From the NCBI GenBank assembly GCA_013146195.2, contig CM028381.1, positions 59,960,744 through 60,024,743 on the forward strand: DNA of 64,000 nt. Direction: 5' to 3'. A program made the translations under genes and the position numbers. Positions within the stretch are counted from its first letter, which is position 1. Each line of letters opens with the position of its first letter. Positions 31,201 through 43,761 of the stretch are shown one piece after another. A model generated the notes under the pieces. That model worked only from the letters and a program-made list of their open reading frames with translations, was not told the origin of the DNA and ran no database searches. Source of the DNA: Codonopsis lanceolata. Taxonomy: Eukaryota > Streptophyta > Magnoliopsida > Asterales > Campanulaceae.

Positions 31201-32086
31201 TATTTGCAATCCATGTGGGGTAGTGTATTTCTCTTATGATCTCGGCCCAAAGCAGTTTGGCTATTTCCTCCTTAATTGCCTCTTGTTTTTCAGAAGAGAA
31301 ATACCTCGGCTTCTGCTGGATGGGTACGAATGCTGGATCGATGCTTAATCGATAAACCGCTACTTCCTCGGCAATGCCCTCCATATCCTCGGCTTGCCAT
31401 GCAAATACGTCCGTGTTGTCTCTTAGGAACTCGATTATAGCTCTTCTCTCGTCGCCCGCTATTTCCATTCCCACCTTTATTTTCTGGTCGGGGTAGTTGA
31501 AGTTTATGATAACTTCTTCTACATCTTCCATAGGCTGTATGATTGGATGGTCTCGAACATCGAGGCTGTCGATCTTAGTTTTCTCGATCTCGGCACTCAA
31601 TGTTCCTTCTTCCAAACACGGGCCAACCTCCTTGGCTTGCTTTGATTGCTACGGGGTGGAGCTCTCCCCCTCGAGCCCTCGGGCTCGTTTGGCGTCTTGT
31701 TCATCCTCTCTTCCCTCGGCCTCCTCTGGCCTTTTCAATCTCTTTTCCGCCTCTTTCTTCTCATTGATGAGGTATTCCAGGGTAGTGCGGGCATCGTTTT
31801 TGAGGACACCTACCCCGAACAAGGTCATGTACTTGACCCGCTGATGGGCCATTGATGCGACCATTCGGAATTTGGCCTGAGAAGGTGCGCCGAGGATGGC
31901 GTTGTATGAGGAGGGGAGATCGAGGACGAGGAAAGTGACTTCCTCGCTTCTAGTGGTATCTCCCTCGGCGAGGCTGACTTTGAGTGCCACGGTTCCCTTT
32001 GCCGTGACCTTGTGGCCTGTGAAGCCCTCCAGTTGGACTCGGCTTGGAGTGAGGTGGGCATCGCCGAGCTCTAGTGCCAGAAGCAC
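28290..32086 (-). pseudogene. pol: Pol of element F: protease end, RT, two RNase H domains, integrase
   Basis: One frame on the minus strand from 32086, interrupted by stops at 31649-31651, 30626-30628 and 30383-30385, then a frameshift near 28420 before the ancestral stop at 28290-28292. RT has a catalytic Asp in FVDAYSGYHQI and an intact YIDD (residues 251-254 of the piece 30626-31615). In the piece 28334-30313, a degenerate first RNase H is followed by a second RNase H with acidic residues D121, E159, D183 and D233. Integrase has the zinc motif H338-H345-C376-C379 and catalytic D398, D458, E493. The double RNase H identifies the Tat lineage. Most catalytic residues survive, so decay is mild. 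Confidence 0.92.
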
Positions 32087-32517
32087 TTGTAATACATCAC
32101 ATCCCTTCCAGCCCCTGTATCTATCAAGACCCGTTTGACTAGGCTGTTGTGTATACCAATTTGCAGGGTCAACGGGTTTTGACGAGCATAATCATTGACT
32201 GCCAGCTCGGTATCCCTAAACACCATTTCGTGCTCGACCATCCCTTCCATAACGCTTTCTGCCGAGTTGTTCAAACAGTTGATTGCATTCTTCAACTGCG
32301 TGATGCTTTGGGTTTCTTCTCGAATGGTGTTTACCACGGGCCTGTTGTCGGGCTGTCTGTTGTCGCCTCGCCCCCCGGAGCCCTCGGTCCGGGGGCGCGA
32401 ATATTGGCCTCTCTCGCCACAAACCTTCGATCTCCCTCGTTTATCACCCTCTGTATTGCTTTTTTGAGCTGTATGCATTCCTCCATGACATGGCCAATCT
32501 CGTTGTGGAAGCTGCAT
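31652..32517 (-). pseudogene. Aspartic protease region of element F
   Basis: The active-site motif VLIDTGAGRDVMYY lies at the end of the piece 32071-32517. The rest of the domain (FLVLDLPSSYNAILGAPSQA) is in another frame at 31649-32086, so a frameshift near 32080 splits the protease. It would cleave Gag-Pol in an active element. Confidence 0.85.
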
Positions 32518-34245
32518 CTTTTTCGGGGATTTCGTGTGTCGAGGGGTGACTTCATGGGGAATGGTGGGCGTATTTTGTTTTCTGTCAGGAAAACGTCTAT
32601 GATGTGCTCCCTAGATGCATTGAGGGGGGTGAAGTCTTCCAACTCGAAGTCTCGTCTTGGCCCCCTAATCTCGCCTATGAATTTGGCGCCTTTTTCCTCC
32701 TCCCTCCTTTTTTCCGGGTGGACTTCCTCTTGTCGGGCTTTTCCCTGTTCTTTTCCCTTGCTTGCGAGCGTCTGGTCTAGAGGGGATGTGACCGCTCGTG
32801 AGTTTGCTGTGGTGGAGGGTTGCTCGCCGTACAGCAGAGCCACCCTTTGGGCTGCCAAGAACATTTTGCCGATCGTGTCCCTTGGTCGCATGAGGAGCTC
32901 TGTTCGGCTGTTCCTTCGCATCAGGCCTGCTCCGAAACACATCCTTACGAATGTGTCGGGAATATCTGGGATTTGGTCCAGGACCTCTTTGAAGCGCGCC
33001 ATGTACGACAGTACTGTTTCTCCACTCTCTTGTTTCATGCTACACAAGTCTGTCTCGCTTTTTGGCAGAGCACCTGCCGAAGCGAATTTCTTCAAAAATG
33101 CCCCTTTAAAGTCATCCCAACAGGTGATAGAGTCATGTGCTAACCCGTTGTACCACTGTTGAGCCTGCTTTTTAAGGGTCCCGACGAACACCAAGCACCA
33201 TATGTCGTCAAGTGTGGTTATGATGATCATTTTCAACTCGAACCCCGACACATGGTCTAGGGTCGTTGTGTTTCCAGTGTAGTCCTCAAAGTGTGGAATC
33301 TTTACTTTCGAAGGCACTTCCACCTCTCTTATTTGCTTAATGAATGGCCCTCCAATTTTTTTGATGGCCGAGTTAACTCCAGAGCTCTGCCGAGCTTCCA
33401 ACTTCTCCATCCATGCCCTAATCTCGGCATCTGTCATTGGTCTGTCGCCCTGCGCCGAGCCTACGGCCTGTGTGGGGATGGAGTTAGCCCCTTTATCTGC
33501 CTATGGTACCTCAGGCTCTTCCTCGGCCATGTTTCTTATTGGGGACCCCAAGCGAGCCTCCTTTGCTAGTTGGTGAGACGGATGTCGAGACCTGGAGAGA
33601 GCTTTGTTGGTCAAGGACTGGGTGTAGGGCCGAGACTCTCCTTCCTCGCTTTGGGCTTGACAATTATCTGTACCGGGGGGGGAATCTTAGGCGAGAATGA
33701 ACACTCGTCCTAGATCCCTCGCCGGCCATCCTTTTCCCAAGTCTTGATTTGACATTGGTGGTAAACTTTGCCTTTTTGGCTTTCGTAGTTTCCACCCTCT
33801 GCCAAACCGAGTTGGATCGCACCGGGGTGTTTTGCACGTTGATTATGGGCTCTGGTTCTGGGGCCCGGGCTTTTTGTCTTAGCTCGTGCATTTTAGTCTC
33901 GGCCTCCTGTATTTTTGTGTACAAGGCCTTTTGGTGCTCCCAATAAGCGTATTCATGTTCGGCCTCTTCTTGAACCATGGGTTTATTTGCTTTGCCGCGC
34001 GGTTCCTCCTCGTTGGCCCTGGAAGACTCGACCTCGTGGGGGTCGGCGTCAGCGTCTCTATTTTTGTTAGAGAGCCGTTTGGCCAGAGCGATCCTTCTTT
34101 GGTCCATGGCCGACACCTCGGGTAGCGAGACGCCGGAGTCCCCCCCTGCGTCCCACTCCGCACTGTGCTCGGCATGTTCTTTTTCTGGGCGGGTGGATGC
34201 GGCGGGGGTAACGTTTTTTGAGGCTTGCTTTCTGGATTTCAACAT
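32331..34245 (-). pseudogene. gag: Gag of element F
   Basis: Two pieces in different frames. 33664-34245 is a charged N-terminal region starting 60 nt inside the 5' LTR edge, with a Gln/Glu-rich, probably coiled-coil part (HEYAYWEHQKALYTKIQEAE). 32331-33437 holds the capsid-like domain (VPSKVKIPHFEDYTGNTTTL, then CWDDFKGAFLKKFASA at about residues 106-121) and a Tat-type zinc motif C308-H311-H316-C321. The junction around 33440-33660 has lost the frame. The large plus-strand frame at 32149-33162 is its antisense shadow. Confidence 0.88.
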
Positions 34246-34284
34246 CCTTTCTCGTCTGTGGACGCTATGGCTGAGAAAAGTCGT

Positions 34285-34302
34285 TTCCCGGCAACGAAAC
34301 CA
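34285..34302 (-). promoter_or_regulatory. Primer-binding-site-like sequence of element F
   Basis: Sense TGGTTTCGTTGCCGGGAA, 3 nt from the 5' LTR edge. It resembles the TGGCGCCGTTGCCGGGGA-type sites of Athila/Tat elements with substitutions. Confidence 0.7.
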
Positions 34303-34305
34303 AAC

Positions 34306-35054
34306 TGATCACGCGTTTTTGGTGGTGATCTTGTCTTGTCGTCCACGTGTAAGCGAGGATGATGTGGCAGCTTCTGGTTCGTTCTTTTCGTTTGACCTGC
34401 ACAAAATAAACAACAAACACCGTTAAGGTGTCGGGGCAGCCCAACTAGAACCCTCCGGCGTGAGAGTAAGGTTTCCGGTGGAGAAATGGTAATAAATAGG
34501 CCGTGATAAATGTTTGATAGGAAGCTGTGATAAGAGAGTTGTGATATCGCTGAAATTACTTACCATGTCCTGAATGTGCGTTCTCTTATTTATACCTGAA
34601 GTTTATGGCGACGTGGCAGCTGGTGATTGGGGAGCATAAACCGGCAGTCATTAAATGCGTTGAGGGTTCTCGTCAGAAATAAGTGAACTGCGCGTTTGTC
34701 AGGGAGTTGGTAGTTGTGTTCAGCATTTTTCCCGGGCCTAGGGAAGCGGTTTGTCGGGGCGAATGATGATTAGTCCAAAGCCGAGGCCGAGTGGTTCTAT
34801 ATTAAAAGCGTTTGTCATCGTCGAGGCTTGTGGGCGCTAGAGACCAACTTTGTGACGATGCCGAGGGCTTCAAAGATCGTTCTCGCCTGCCGAGACTGAA
34901 GCTGTTTCGGAGAAACGCGAGTTTATCTGCTTGCTAGATCATAAAGAGACATGCGTGTATTTTAGGGGCGAGCGGTTCTTTCCTCGCTACAAGTGGCTTT
35001 ACAGGTGGGGCCCTTTATTGTGCCGAGGGTCAATGCCTCGGTCTAATCCTTTCA
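34306..35054 (-). repeat. 5' LTR of element F
   Basis: 749 bp, TATA-like TATAAATA (minus) at 34587-34594. Same ends as 19677-20425. Confidence 0.95.
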
Positions 35055-35059
35055 TTTTA
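35055..35059. repeat. Right target-site duplication of element F (TTTTA)
   Basis: Matches 19672-19676. Confidence 0.95.
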
Positions 35060-35861
35060 TATGTATAGAAATAAAAATAAAAATAAAAATAAATTAAATT
35101 ATTTATACTAAAAGTTTATTTTTAATTTTTTGATTATTTGTCAATATCAATATCTATTATATAAATCTAAAATCAACAAAATTTCTATTAAATCCAACAC
35201 ATTAGTTTTATGTATCATGAATATATTAGTTTATTATCATTGTGAGAGAATATTTGTTCTGAGTACATCAAGGACATATCAAAATTTAGGGAGAAGGTTC
35301 TTAGGTTCTCAACGATTTTGGAGTACGCCAATGCATAAATAATTTTAATTTTTTTATCAGTAATTTATTTTTGTTATTAATATTCGGTAAATATAATTTT
35401 ATATGTAGAAAAATAAAAAAAAATTAAATTATTTATATTGACGGTTTTTTTTAATTTTGTGATTATTTGTCAGTTTCAATATTTATTATACATATCTAAA
35501 ATCAATAAAATTATAATTAAATTCAACACTTTCATTTTACTCATTATGAATACATATTTTTATTATCATTTTGAGAGAATATTTGTTCTGAGACAGTAAG
35601 GACATATCAAAATTTAGTGAGAAGGTTCTTAGGTGGTCAACGATTTTGGGATACGTCAAGGTATAAATAATATTAACTTTTTTATCACTAATTTTTGGGA
35701 TTATTTGTCAGAATAAATAATATTCATGTATAAAAATAAAAATAAATTAAATTATTGATACTGACAAATAATCACAAAAAAATAAATAATAAACCATTAG
35801 TATAAATAATTTTATTTTATTTTATTTTTATTTTTATACATTAAAATTATTTATTAATTAT
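35060..35861. repeat. AT-rich ~330-bp tandem repeat, right piece
   Basis: Remaining units of the array interrupted by F, with ATAAAAATAAAAATAAATTAAA spacers. It fades into the 3' edge of LINE-3. No gene. Confidence 0.8.
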
Positions 35862-38011
35862 AGAGAAAATATAACAAACTTGAGGGGGACAACCAGCCTG
35901 ACCCTTATAAATGGGAGGACAAAGGAGCCTAACCTCGAAAAGGGAAAAAAAAAAAAACAAAGAAACACTTACAGACAAAACAAAGAAAAAGAAATAATCT
36001 AGGAGATTCTAACATAGGGAGTTCCAACTTTGTCAAGAGAGATGAGGCATTTGACTCTGGGAGGAAGAGAACCAAAGGACTCAAAATAAGAATCACAACC
36101 TTGAGCACAACCAAAATTAGCAAGGGCATCCGCTACAGAATTAGCCTCGCGAAAAACATGACAAATGGATAGATTTAATTCCCTTTGAAGGATAATGATG
36201 GACCGGATCAAATAGGAACATTGCCATGGAGGCCGAGACACACCTTGGAGACAGTCAAGGAGGCTCTTTGAATCAATCTCAACATCAACACGTCTCAAAT
36301 CTTTAGCCTGCAGCCATCGTAAACCATGAAGAAGGGCCATACATTCAGATTTAAAACTGAATGACTCATCATAGAAGGTAGAAAAAGCCATAATCAAATC
36401 TCCCATACTGTTGCGGAGAATACCACCACTAGAACTCTGACAAGGATTACCGCGACACGCACCATCAATATTAAGTTTATAGCAACCAGATTCAGGTTTA
36501 ATCCAATGGATCAAACGGATAATCTTGGGAACCATCCGGCCAAGACGAGATATGTAAAGATTATCCCAATTATCCACAGGCAGAGAAGAAAAACCGGCAA
36601 TCTTGAGGATAGAAACAATAGAGCTTTTAATATTATCAATGAGCACCCAAGAAGGTTTGTGAGACCCATCATGAAGACAAGAGTTCCTGTGTTTCCATAG
36701 CTCCCATAAAATTAAAGAAGGAGTGATGGCAAACAAGGTGGAGTTATCCTTGAAGAACCACCAAGCAAAACAGCTTTGCTCAAAAGAATTGAGAGAATCA
36801 GAATTTATGCCACTAAAACCATTAAAGTGCTGCCATATACTCTTAGCAATTGGGCTATCAGTGAAGACATGAAAGTAGGATTCAATGTGACCCGATGTGC
36901 AGCAATAACATCTAGAAGCCAATTGGATTCCTTTCTTCGCGATACTTTCATCAAGAGGAAGGCGATGCTGCCATAAACGCCACATAAAAGTACTAATTTG
37001 CCTTGGCAGAAATTTATGTCATATGAATTTTGCCGACGACATAATCGGCCCATGAGATCGAACTAAATTCCAAGCAGAAGAAAAGGAAAAGTTACCCTTA
37101 GAGTTGATACTCCAACAAGCATAATCAGGCTGATCAAAAATATGGATATCATATTTAGAGATTGATTCAGAGACATTTTGGCCAAGCAGATGACGGGCAG
37201 ATTCAGAAATTTGGGCAGACTCGATAAACAGGTCTTTAACTTGAGCAAATTAGCTGGAAGGAGGCGGCAGAATTACCGAATCAGGAAGCCAGTTATCATG
37301 CCACACAGAACAGTTGCCTTCTCCAATAATCCATTTAATAATGGGTTCAGTAACAGTCGAAAAGAGCACATTCGACGCCAAGAAGCTGAACCAGAAAGAG
37401 AGCTGATAGATATATGAGTGTGAGCCGCGTACTTCCGCTTCATAAATTGGCTCCAGAGACTATTTGTAGATCGAAGTCTCCACCAAAGCTGAATAGAAAA
37501 AGCTTTAAGAACATCAGAGATAGCCCGGATACCAACTCAACCTTCATTAGTCGGACGACAACATTTATCCCACGAAATCCAATGAGACTTTAGTTTGCCG
37601 TCAATCGATCCCCAGAAGAAATTAGCAAAAATTCTGTTAAGTTGATTGATCACAGAGACTGGAGGGTGTAAGATTGCAATTTGATACATGACAATCGAGT
37701 GGAGAACCGAATTTATCAGAGTAATTTTACCTGCCCAATTCAGAAAAGCCCCCATCCATGAGTTGATACGAGATTGAATTTTTCCAATAAGGGAATCAAA
37801 AAGGCTTTTTTTCCTTCTACCTTCAAATAGCGGGCAGCCTAAATAAGAGACTGGAAGAGCCTGATTACGGAAACCCACGTTTCTTCGAATGGAAGAAATT
37901 CTAGAAGCGGAGATATTGCTAGAAACCATGAAGCAGCTCTTCTCATTATTAATCAGTTGTCCAGAACATTGCTCGTAAAGAGTAAGAAATTGTCTATGCC
38001 GATTGAGAGAG
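35862..38011 (-). mobile_element. LINE-3: LINE cut by element E
   Basis: Minus-sense LINE of the same family as LINE-1 (matching 3'UTR, for example TTCGAGGTTAGGCTCC, and the same C-terminus TPYVRIS). Its coding sequence stops abruptly at 38011, exactly where the TG of LTR E begins. The rest of its 5' part is not in the window. The 3' edge merges with AT-rich repeats and no clear poly(A) is seen. Confidence 0.85.
35999..38009 (-). pseudogene. LINE-3 ORF2 remnant: RT thumb, zf-RVT, RNase H
   Basis: RT C-terminal part 37537-38009 (SYLGCPLFEGRRKKSLFDSL, HWISWDKCCRPTNEG). A stop follows at the GGLG position and the frame is broken through 36986-37536. Then there is one long intact piece 35999-36985 with zf-RVT (CYCCTSGHIESYFHVFTDSP) and a complete RNase H: NIDGACRGNP, FKSECMALLHGL, EIDSKSLLDCL, HVFREANSVADALANFG. 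Catalytic acidic residues D, E, D, D are all present in the RNase H. Confidence 0.9.
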
Positions 38012-39013
38012 TGTAACTGCCCGACCCGGACTCCAATGCGAAATCCCAAGGTCGTGCCGTCAAGACAAGCTAAAAGACGGACAAGCACCTGCTAAGCATA
38101 ATGGTACGAGTCAAAAGATGAGCTATCAAGCTCGAATAGGAAGGTAAAGCCATAACGGCAATCTGAGAACACCCAAAAAAAAAAACTAAAATCTGCGGAA
38201 GCAGATCATAAGTGGAACCCAAGCCTTTAATCCTAAATAAAGGAACGCAAGGCTGAGAGACGACTATCTCTCGACAAATCTACGACTCGCGTGACACAAC
38301 ATTGCGCACGGGCAACAAACCATCGGCAAACCTAAGGCCGGCGAATCAACAAAATACCAACCTTATAAACAACAACTCGACGGCTATAACATGCCGGAGG
38401 GACAAGCTAACTAAAAGAATAAGAGATTTAAATACTAGACAACTAAACCAATGTCTCTCGACTAAAGTTGTCGGAGATAGAAATAACAATGACAAAATAC
38501 TAGAACACGCGAGCTAAACCTTGCTCGGGAAGACAACGGAATAAACTTCTAAATAAATACAACAGCTCGACCAAACAAGTCGGCTCCCAAAATAATACAA
38601 AATAAAATACTAACATAACTACCCAAGTAAAGTTTACATAACTTTACATCCGTATCTCACAAGATGATAAATACAATAATAATAATAATATTAACTCCAA
38701 GCTATTGCCCGAAAGACCACCTGCTATCCAACAAGCACCGAACGCGCACTAACGAGCTTCTTGCAAAAACTAAGGAAAACAAACACACGAAATGAGTCAT
38801 AATGACCCAGTAAGTTACTAAATGCAATTGTATGGCATAGCATGGCGTGGCATGGCATAATGCACAAGCAAGTATAAAATCATGGCATCTTAATAGCATA
38901 CCAATAATAAACTTGTATTAAGTCACCAAGTAACATAAACTTCATAAACCACTTAGCACATTATCTTTCATATAAGTGCTTATAGTAAGCCACATAAGGG
39001 ATAGAGAAGATAC

Positions 39014-39037
39014 CGAAATAGTGCCGTTGTGTTGCTC
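39014..39037 (-). other. Candidate microexon in LTR E
   Basis: 24 nt, sense GAGCAACACAACGGC..., acceptor TTGCAG, donor GTATC. Confidence 0.45.
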
Positions 39038-39234
39038 CTGCAATACACAATGTTATACTGGTTCGTGACACGATGCACGTGATTGATACATCGACACGCT
39101 GAGTGGTTACGCCTCAAAAGACAGCCCCTTTCTCAGTCTCAATTAGCATAATCCATTCGCTCTATTGGTTACGAGATGGGCTAACTTCCCCACTGGGGCC
39201 AACAGATGAGGAGGGTGTGTGAGGTCCCAGGTAC

Positions 39235-39286
39235 GGCGATCCATAGCGAATACGAATCTTACGATTCGTATAGGCGATGTATCGTC
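39235..39286 (-). other. Conserved hairpin HP1 in LTR E
   Basis: Same 24-nt arms and TTAC loop as LTR A. HP2 is degenerate here (only an inner CTG/CAG core). Confidence 0.7.
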
Positions 39287-42052
39287 CTACCCTGACTTAT
39301 AAAACCAATTCAAATATTGCCAGCTGGACTTACATGCAATGCACAAGTAGATATTTACTCGCATGCTCAAACAAGGATCAAGACCGACCATAGCGGACTT
39401 ATCAAATCAAGTAGGACATAAAGCTCTACACACCAATTTAACAATGCACATATTTGCACATACTTAACAAATCCAACTAACTTATCAGTTTAGTCCAAGA
39501 ACCACATATTGAGGTATTCATAACCTTCAAGTCACAACCCAATCAAACGTAGCATATGAGCTCAAGAAATCACAATATGAGGTCTACTATAGCCCTCTAC
39601 TCGGGATTAAACCAAAGACTATTATTTAGTCTAAGAACAACCATTAATCAAGACTTAGTATTTAGTCTATTCATAAAAGCATAACAGACTCAACCATAGT
39701 CCCAACCGTCATATATATTCGACTTCGTCAAAGCCAATCTCAAGGGTACCAAACTAAGCCGTAGTCATATCCTCGCAAGTGCTTTCATGTGCACGCGACC
39801 AAATTCCCTAAAAGAGAACTCATTCAAATAATCATTTCTTAAGGTAATACGAGATCATAGGTTGGTCTCTAATGCTCCGTGCTCTAACGAGCACGCTCTA
39901 AATGAATCCCCAATAAGCCTTTATATCGTGGGTGTCACAAATGGTACACAATTCAAGATGCTCGGGTACTCACAATCAAAACCAACCCAACCCGAACATC
40001 GTAGGATTTCAACCTAAGGCTCACTAACATCTTATTGAACCTAAAATGACTCCATTGAGTCTTATTATCACATTTCCTTAAATACATATCTCATAAATCC
40101 CAAAATTAACACATCATTTAAATTCATAACAATTCTCCCAAAAATAATCCGGGCTTGTTTCCCAAGCCTAAAAATCCAAGAACTCATCATAATCATAATC
40201 AAACGAATCCCAAATGTCGTAGGACTTTCACTCGAGTTTATTAACACATTATTGGACTTATTACGACTCCGTTGAGTCTAAATACTAAGTTTCATTATTT
40301 ACGCACTTCATCAATTTCAACATTAATACCCACTTTATTTAACAACAATTTCCCCAATAATTCGGGCTTGATTCTCAAGCCCTAAAATTCATAACAAAAC
40401 CCAACATAAATCATAACCCATCCCATAAATCACATAATTTCCATTAAATGATCCTACTCATGATATATATTGAATTCACACATCCAAAGCCCCAATCATA
40501 GGCATATTTCCACAATAAACCCAAATAACATGTGGACATGATTTCTAGCATACTCATAACCCTAGAAACACAAGATGAAGAATAATCATATACTTCAATA
40601 ATCATAGAAGTCATTCTACAAATGCTCCTAACAAGTTTATACTTCCAAAAATCCCCAAATTGGGCATACAAAGCATATCAAGTGTTCATTGCCCACAAAT
40701 AGCATATAGGTTGTTTTCCTTAGGGCCAATGAACCAAAATCAAAAGGAAGTAACTTACCTAGCTTGAGTGAAAACTCAAGAGAATCAAAATCCGAACAGT
40801 GAAGTTGTTCCACCCGTCGCATACGTCAAGAATCCGAAGTTTGGCGGCAATCGGACGGTTGGATCTTCGTAGATCGGAGGAAGAAGAAGCTAGGGCTCAA
40901 AGCTTCAAGCCCCCAACTCTCACTCTCTCTATATGTCTGATTTTTAGAAGGAGAAATGAAGAGGTTTGGCTGAATTTGTGAAGAGGTTAGGCTATATATA
41001 CTCCCCAAGTAATGAGGGCAAAATAGGGAATTCCTTGGTACAATTAGTAGAGATTAGGATTAATCAATCACTAATCTAACCTTAATTAACTTCCACTAAT
41101 GTTAGGACATGTTTAGGGCTAAGTATGAGAGGTTAGGAAGGGTTTAGAGGGGGTTTAATGGGGGTAGGATAGGTATTACACGTCAAAAATCGAAACAGGG
41201 CAAAACAGAGAAAAATTCCGTAGGTGACTCCCAGAACTTGAGGCGGGCGCCTCACTCATGTCCAGGCGGGCGCCTGGACCTCTGGACCTACTTATGTTCA
41301 TTTTGCAATGCTCTCAGCATTGTCCCGCGAGCTGGTGATCAGAATTCGATGCGAGCGCATGGTTCAGCCCTTGAACTTGGTCTAAACACGTCCTAAATGG
41401 TCCCAAACTCATGGGCAACCATTCTAAGGTCTAACCCAACTCAAAACAAGTCGGAAACACACCCGAACAACATCCGGAACAACTCGGAGCGAAACCGGGA
41501 GGAGGTGCAACAACGTGCAACCGGAACGACGAATGAACTCGCAATCGAACGAGCAATGAAAGGAGACTTTTAAGGCAAGTCTAAGGGCTAATGAAGAAGC
41601 TTAAATACTTCTAGGAAGTTGAATAACAACTTGGGAAATAAGAACTCCAAAGGAGAGACGATTACACGACTCAATCCCCGAACTACGCGATAGAGACGAA
41701 CGCTATCTCCAAAGCTTCCAAATCATCGATAGACTTAAGGAACACCTCCAACTTGAAGTCTAATACATCTAAACATGTTAATAAACCATCATATAGAGGT
41801 CTAGGACCAAACCGAGGTCACGAACACAAAACGCAAGCAAACCCTCAATCGCGTCGCATTCCGACTATCGTCGAGTCACGACTTGTGACTTTAGCAAGTC
41901 AACAACTATATGGCATCTCTTAATAGTGTTTTGGTTTTAATGTGGTCTCTCATACACATCTAGACCCTCTCGCAAACCAATCATACAGTCGACAAAGGAA
42001 GAAGTGCAAATATAGCACGCAAACCGAGCTAACGAAGGAGCGGGGTGTTACA

Positions 42053-43761
42053 CTCTCTCCACCTTAAAAAGAATTCGTCCCGAATTCTAAACCACAATAC
42101 AATCAAACGTCAGGTCAACACTCAAACACAATACATCAAGACAACGGTTACGGTGTCTCTTAATCCCGGGTTAACACTCGATCTCAAAACCACCAACCTT
42201 GACTCGAATCTCCGAGTCTACCACCACAATACACACGAGGGTCAAACTCTAATAATCCAAATTCAAAAGTCTACGAAATCTCAATAGACTCAACGACCTC
42301 AAGCACTTAAGATTGAAAATACTATGACCCATACTTGAGTCGCGAATACCATACGAACAATACTACGTCAAACATGTAAGCCAAAATCCAAATTTCAACA
42401 TGAAGAACACATTCAAGGATATTTCAACATCCAACTACCGAAACTATTTGTTTCGGGGCACAACATGAAATTCAAGCACAAGAGGTTCTAAGTTAAAAGA
42501 AATAATAATTGCATATGGAGCAATTCGCAAACAAATCAAAGATAATCAAATCGGCATTTCAAACCATGTAAATCATACTCGCGATTTTCCTATCGCGTGT
42601 AACAACACATAAGAGCACATTAATGAAATGTTTTGAAAATTCATTCCATTTCTGTCCATTCCATTTGGTAACGGGTATAGTCAATTTCTAACTTAATTCT
42701 TACCAATCCTAGTCCAACGACGAATGCCTTTTGGTCACCAATTCAGGGTACCTACTGAATTAGCTTCAAAAGTTTCCGTCGTAAGGATGCGAGGGTTCAT
42801 GAATAAAAAGTTTTAAGCATCCTTCAAACGGTCTCCTATGCTAATGAAATGAATGAACAGGAGATAATAATGATGAAATGAGAATTTAATATACTACAAT
42901 GTAAATGCATCAAGTAGGTGTTTCCTACAACTAATGCACGTAACTGAATAAAATCAAGCCAAGTAACAAGGTCTATTACCTTGACAAACAACAATCATAG
43001 CTATCATAAAACTCGTGTACCTAGTACACTCAACCAAGATAATTTCCTAGTAATCACCACGAATCGACAAGGCTACTAATGCCCGTAACGTCCATACTCC
43101 GCAAAACTATCCTTTCTTAAGCTCTAGACCAAGTCTACAACCAATGCATACACTAAGCATCCTAACACAACGTTAACGTCTCAATACTCACGGTGAAGCA
43201 TCAATCTCTCCCGTGCAGTCAAAATCAACCGATGAATCGCAACACTTAACCTTTGCGCTAATCGAGTGTATATCTTACTCGCATAATAACCACTAACAAT
43301 AATATAGTATTATATTATTCATTACATTAAACATATCTTCATAGAATATACAAACATCATACCAAACCAATAAGTGTCACATACAATTCATGTTTCATAT
43401 ATATTCATATATATACGTATACATACATATACATACTATGGCCCTTTTTATATAACCACACAAAACCACAATTCTATATATAGCATAGTCTTATACATAT
43501 ATAGACTAATCAAGAATCCATACACCACGTGCGATTACCTACCGGTAATCCACAAAACAAACCATATCATATACCGATCTCACGTTGGGGTATTATTCCC
43601 GATTGAGCAAATAACCAATATTACACAATACACCATATAATGTATGTATGAATGCACATGAGCTACCGATTAAAATGCATACCCATAATAACGATAATAG
43701 TAGCAACGATATAATATATACATATATACAAGAATGTACCTTCCTATTTCGGATAGGTCTA
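42053..43761 (-). mobile_element. Element E internal region (3' part), cut by copia element D
   Basis: It starts with the polypurine tract (42053-42065) and is collinear with 11901-13582 of A. It contains the conserved CGCGAT/ATCGCG hairpin at 42580-42597 and GTGTAC/GTACAC at 43015-43029. It ends at the site of insertion of D, about 40 nt 3' of where the gag stop would be, so gag and the 5' LTR of E must lie beyond D and are not visible. No coding frame. Confidence 0.88.

Larger units (their letters stand above)
19677..35054 (-). mobile_element. Element F: Tat-like Ty3/gypsy retrotransposon with an antisense gene
   Basis: Complete element, minus-sense, 15.4 kb including a nested LINE-2 of ~3.3 kb. 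Both LTRs are 749 bp (19677-20425, 34306-35054), with TGATCACG...TTCA ends and TSD TTTTA. The primer-site-like sequence is at 34285-34302 and the polypurine tract at 20426-20442. Sense order: gag, protease, RT, RNase H, a second archaeal-type RNase H, integrase, then an opposite-strand gene before the 3' LTR. The double RNase H and the downstream antisense ORF are hallmarks of the Tat lineage (Retand-like members). Coding regions contain several stops and frameshifts, so this copy is not autonomous. Confidence 0.93.
38012..42052 (-). repeat. 3' LTR of element E (same family as A)
   Basis: 4041-bp LTR in minus sense, from TGTAACTGCCCGACCC to GGGGTGTTACA, clearly homologous to LTR A but with more changes, and with a region around 39060-39180 not matching A. 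It holds the splice-donor motif (40754-40758), TATA-like TATATATA (40992-41000), U3 palindrome (41348-41361, last base changed), HP1 at 39235-39286 and candidate microexon at 39014-39037. Confidence 0.92.

Noticed and set aside
32149..33162. Long plus-strand frame opposite gag of element F
   Set aside because: Antisense shadow of a well-recognised gag/protease region. No start context or family motif.
34560..34580. GTAAGTAAT donor-like motif about 25 nt downstream of the TATA of F
   Set aside because: Too close to the expected start site to leave an exon, and no partner acceptor was identified.
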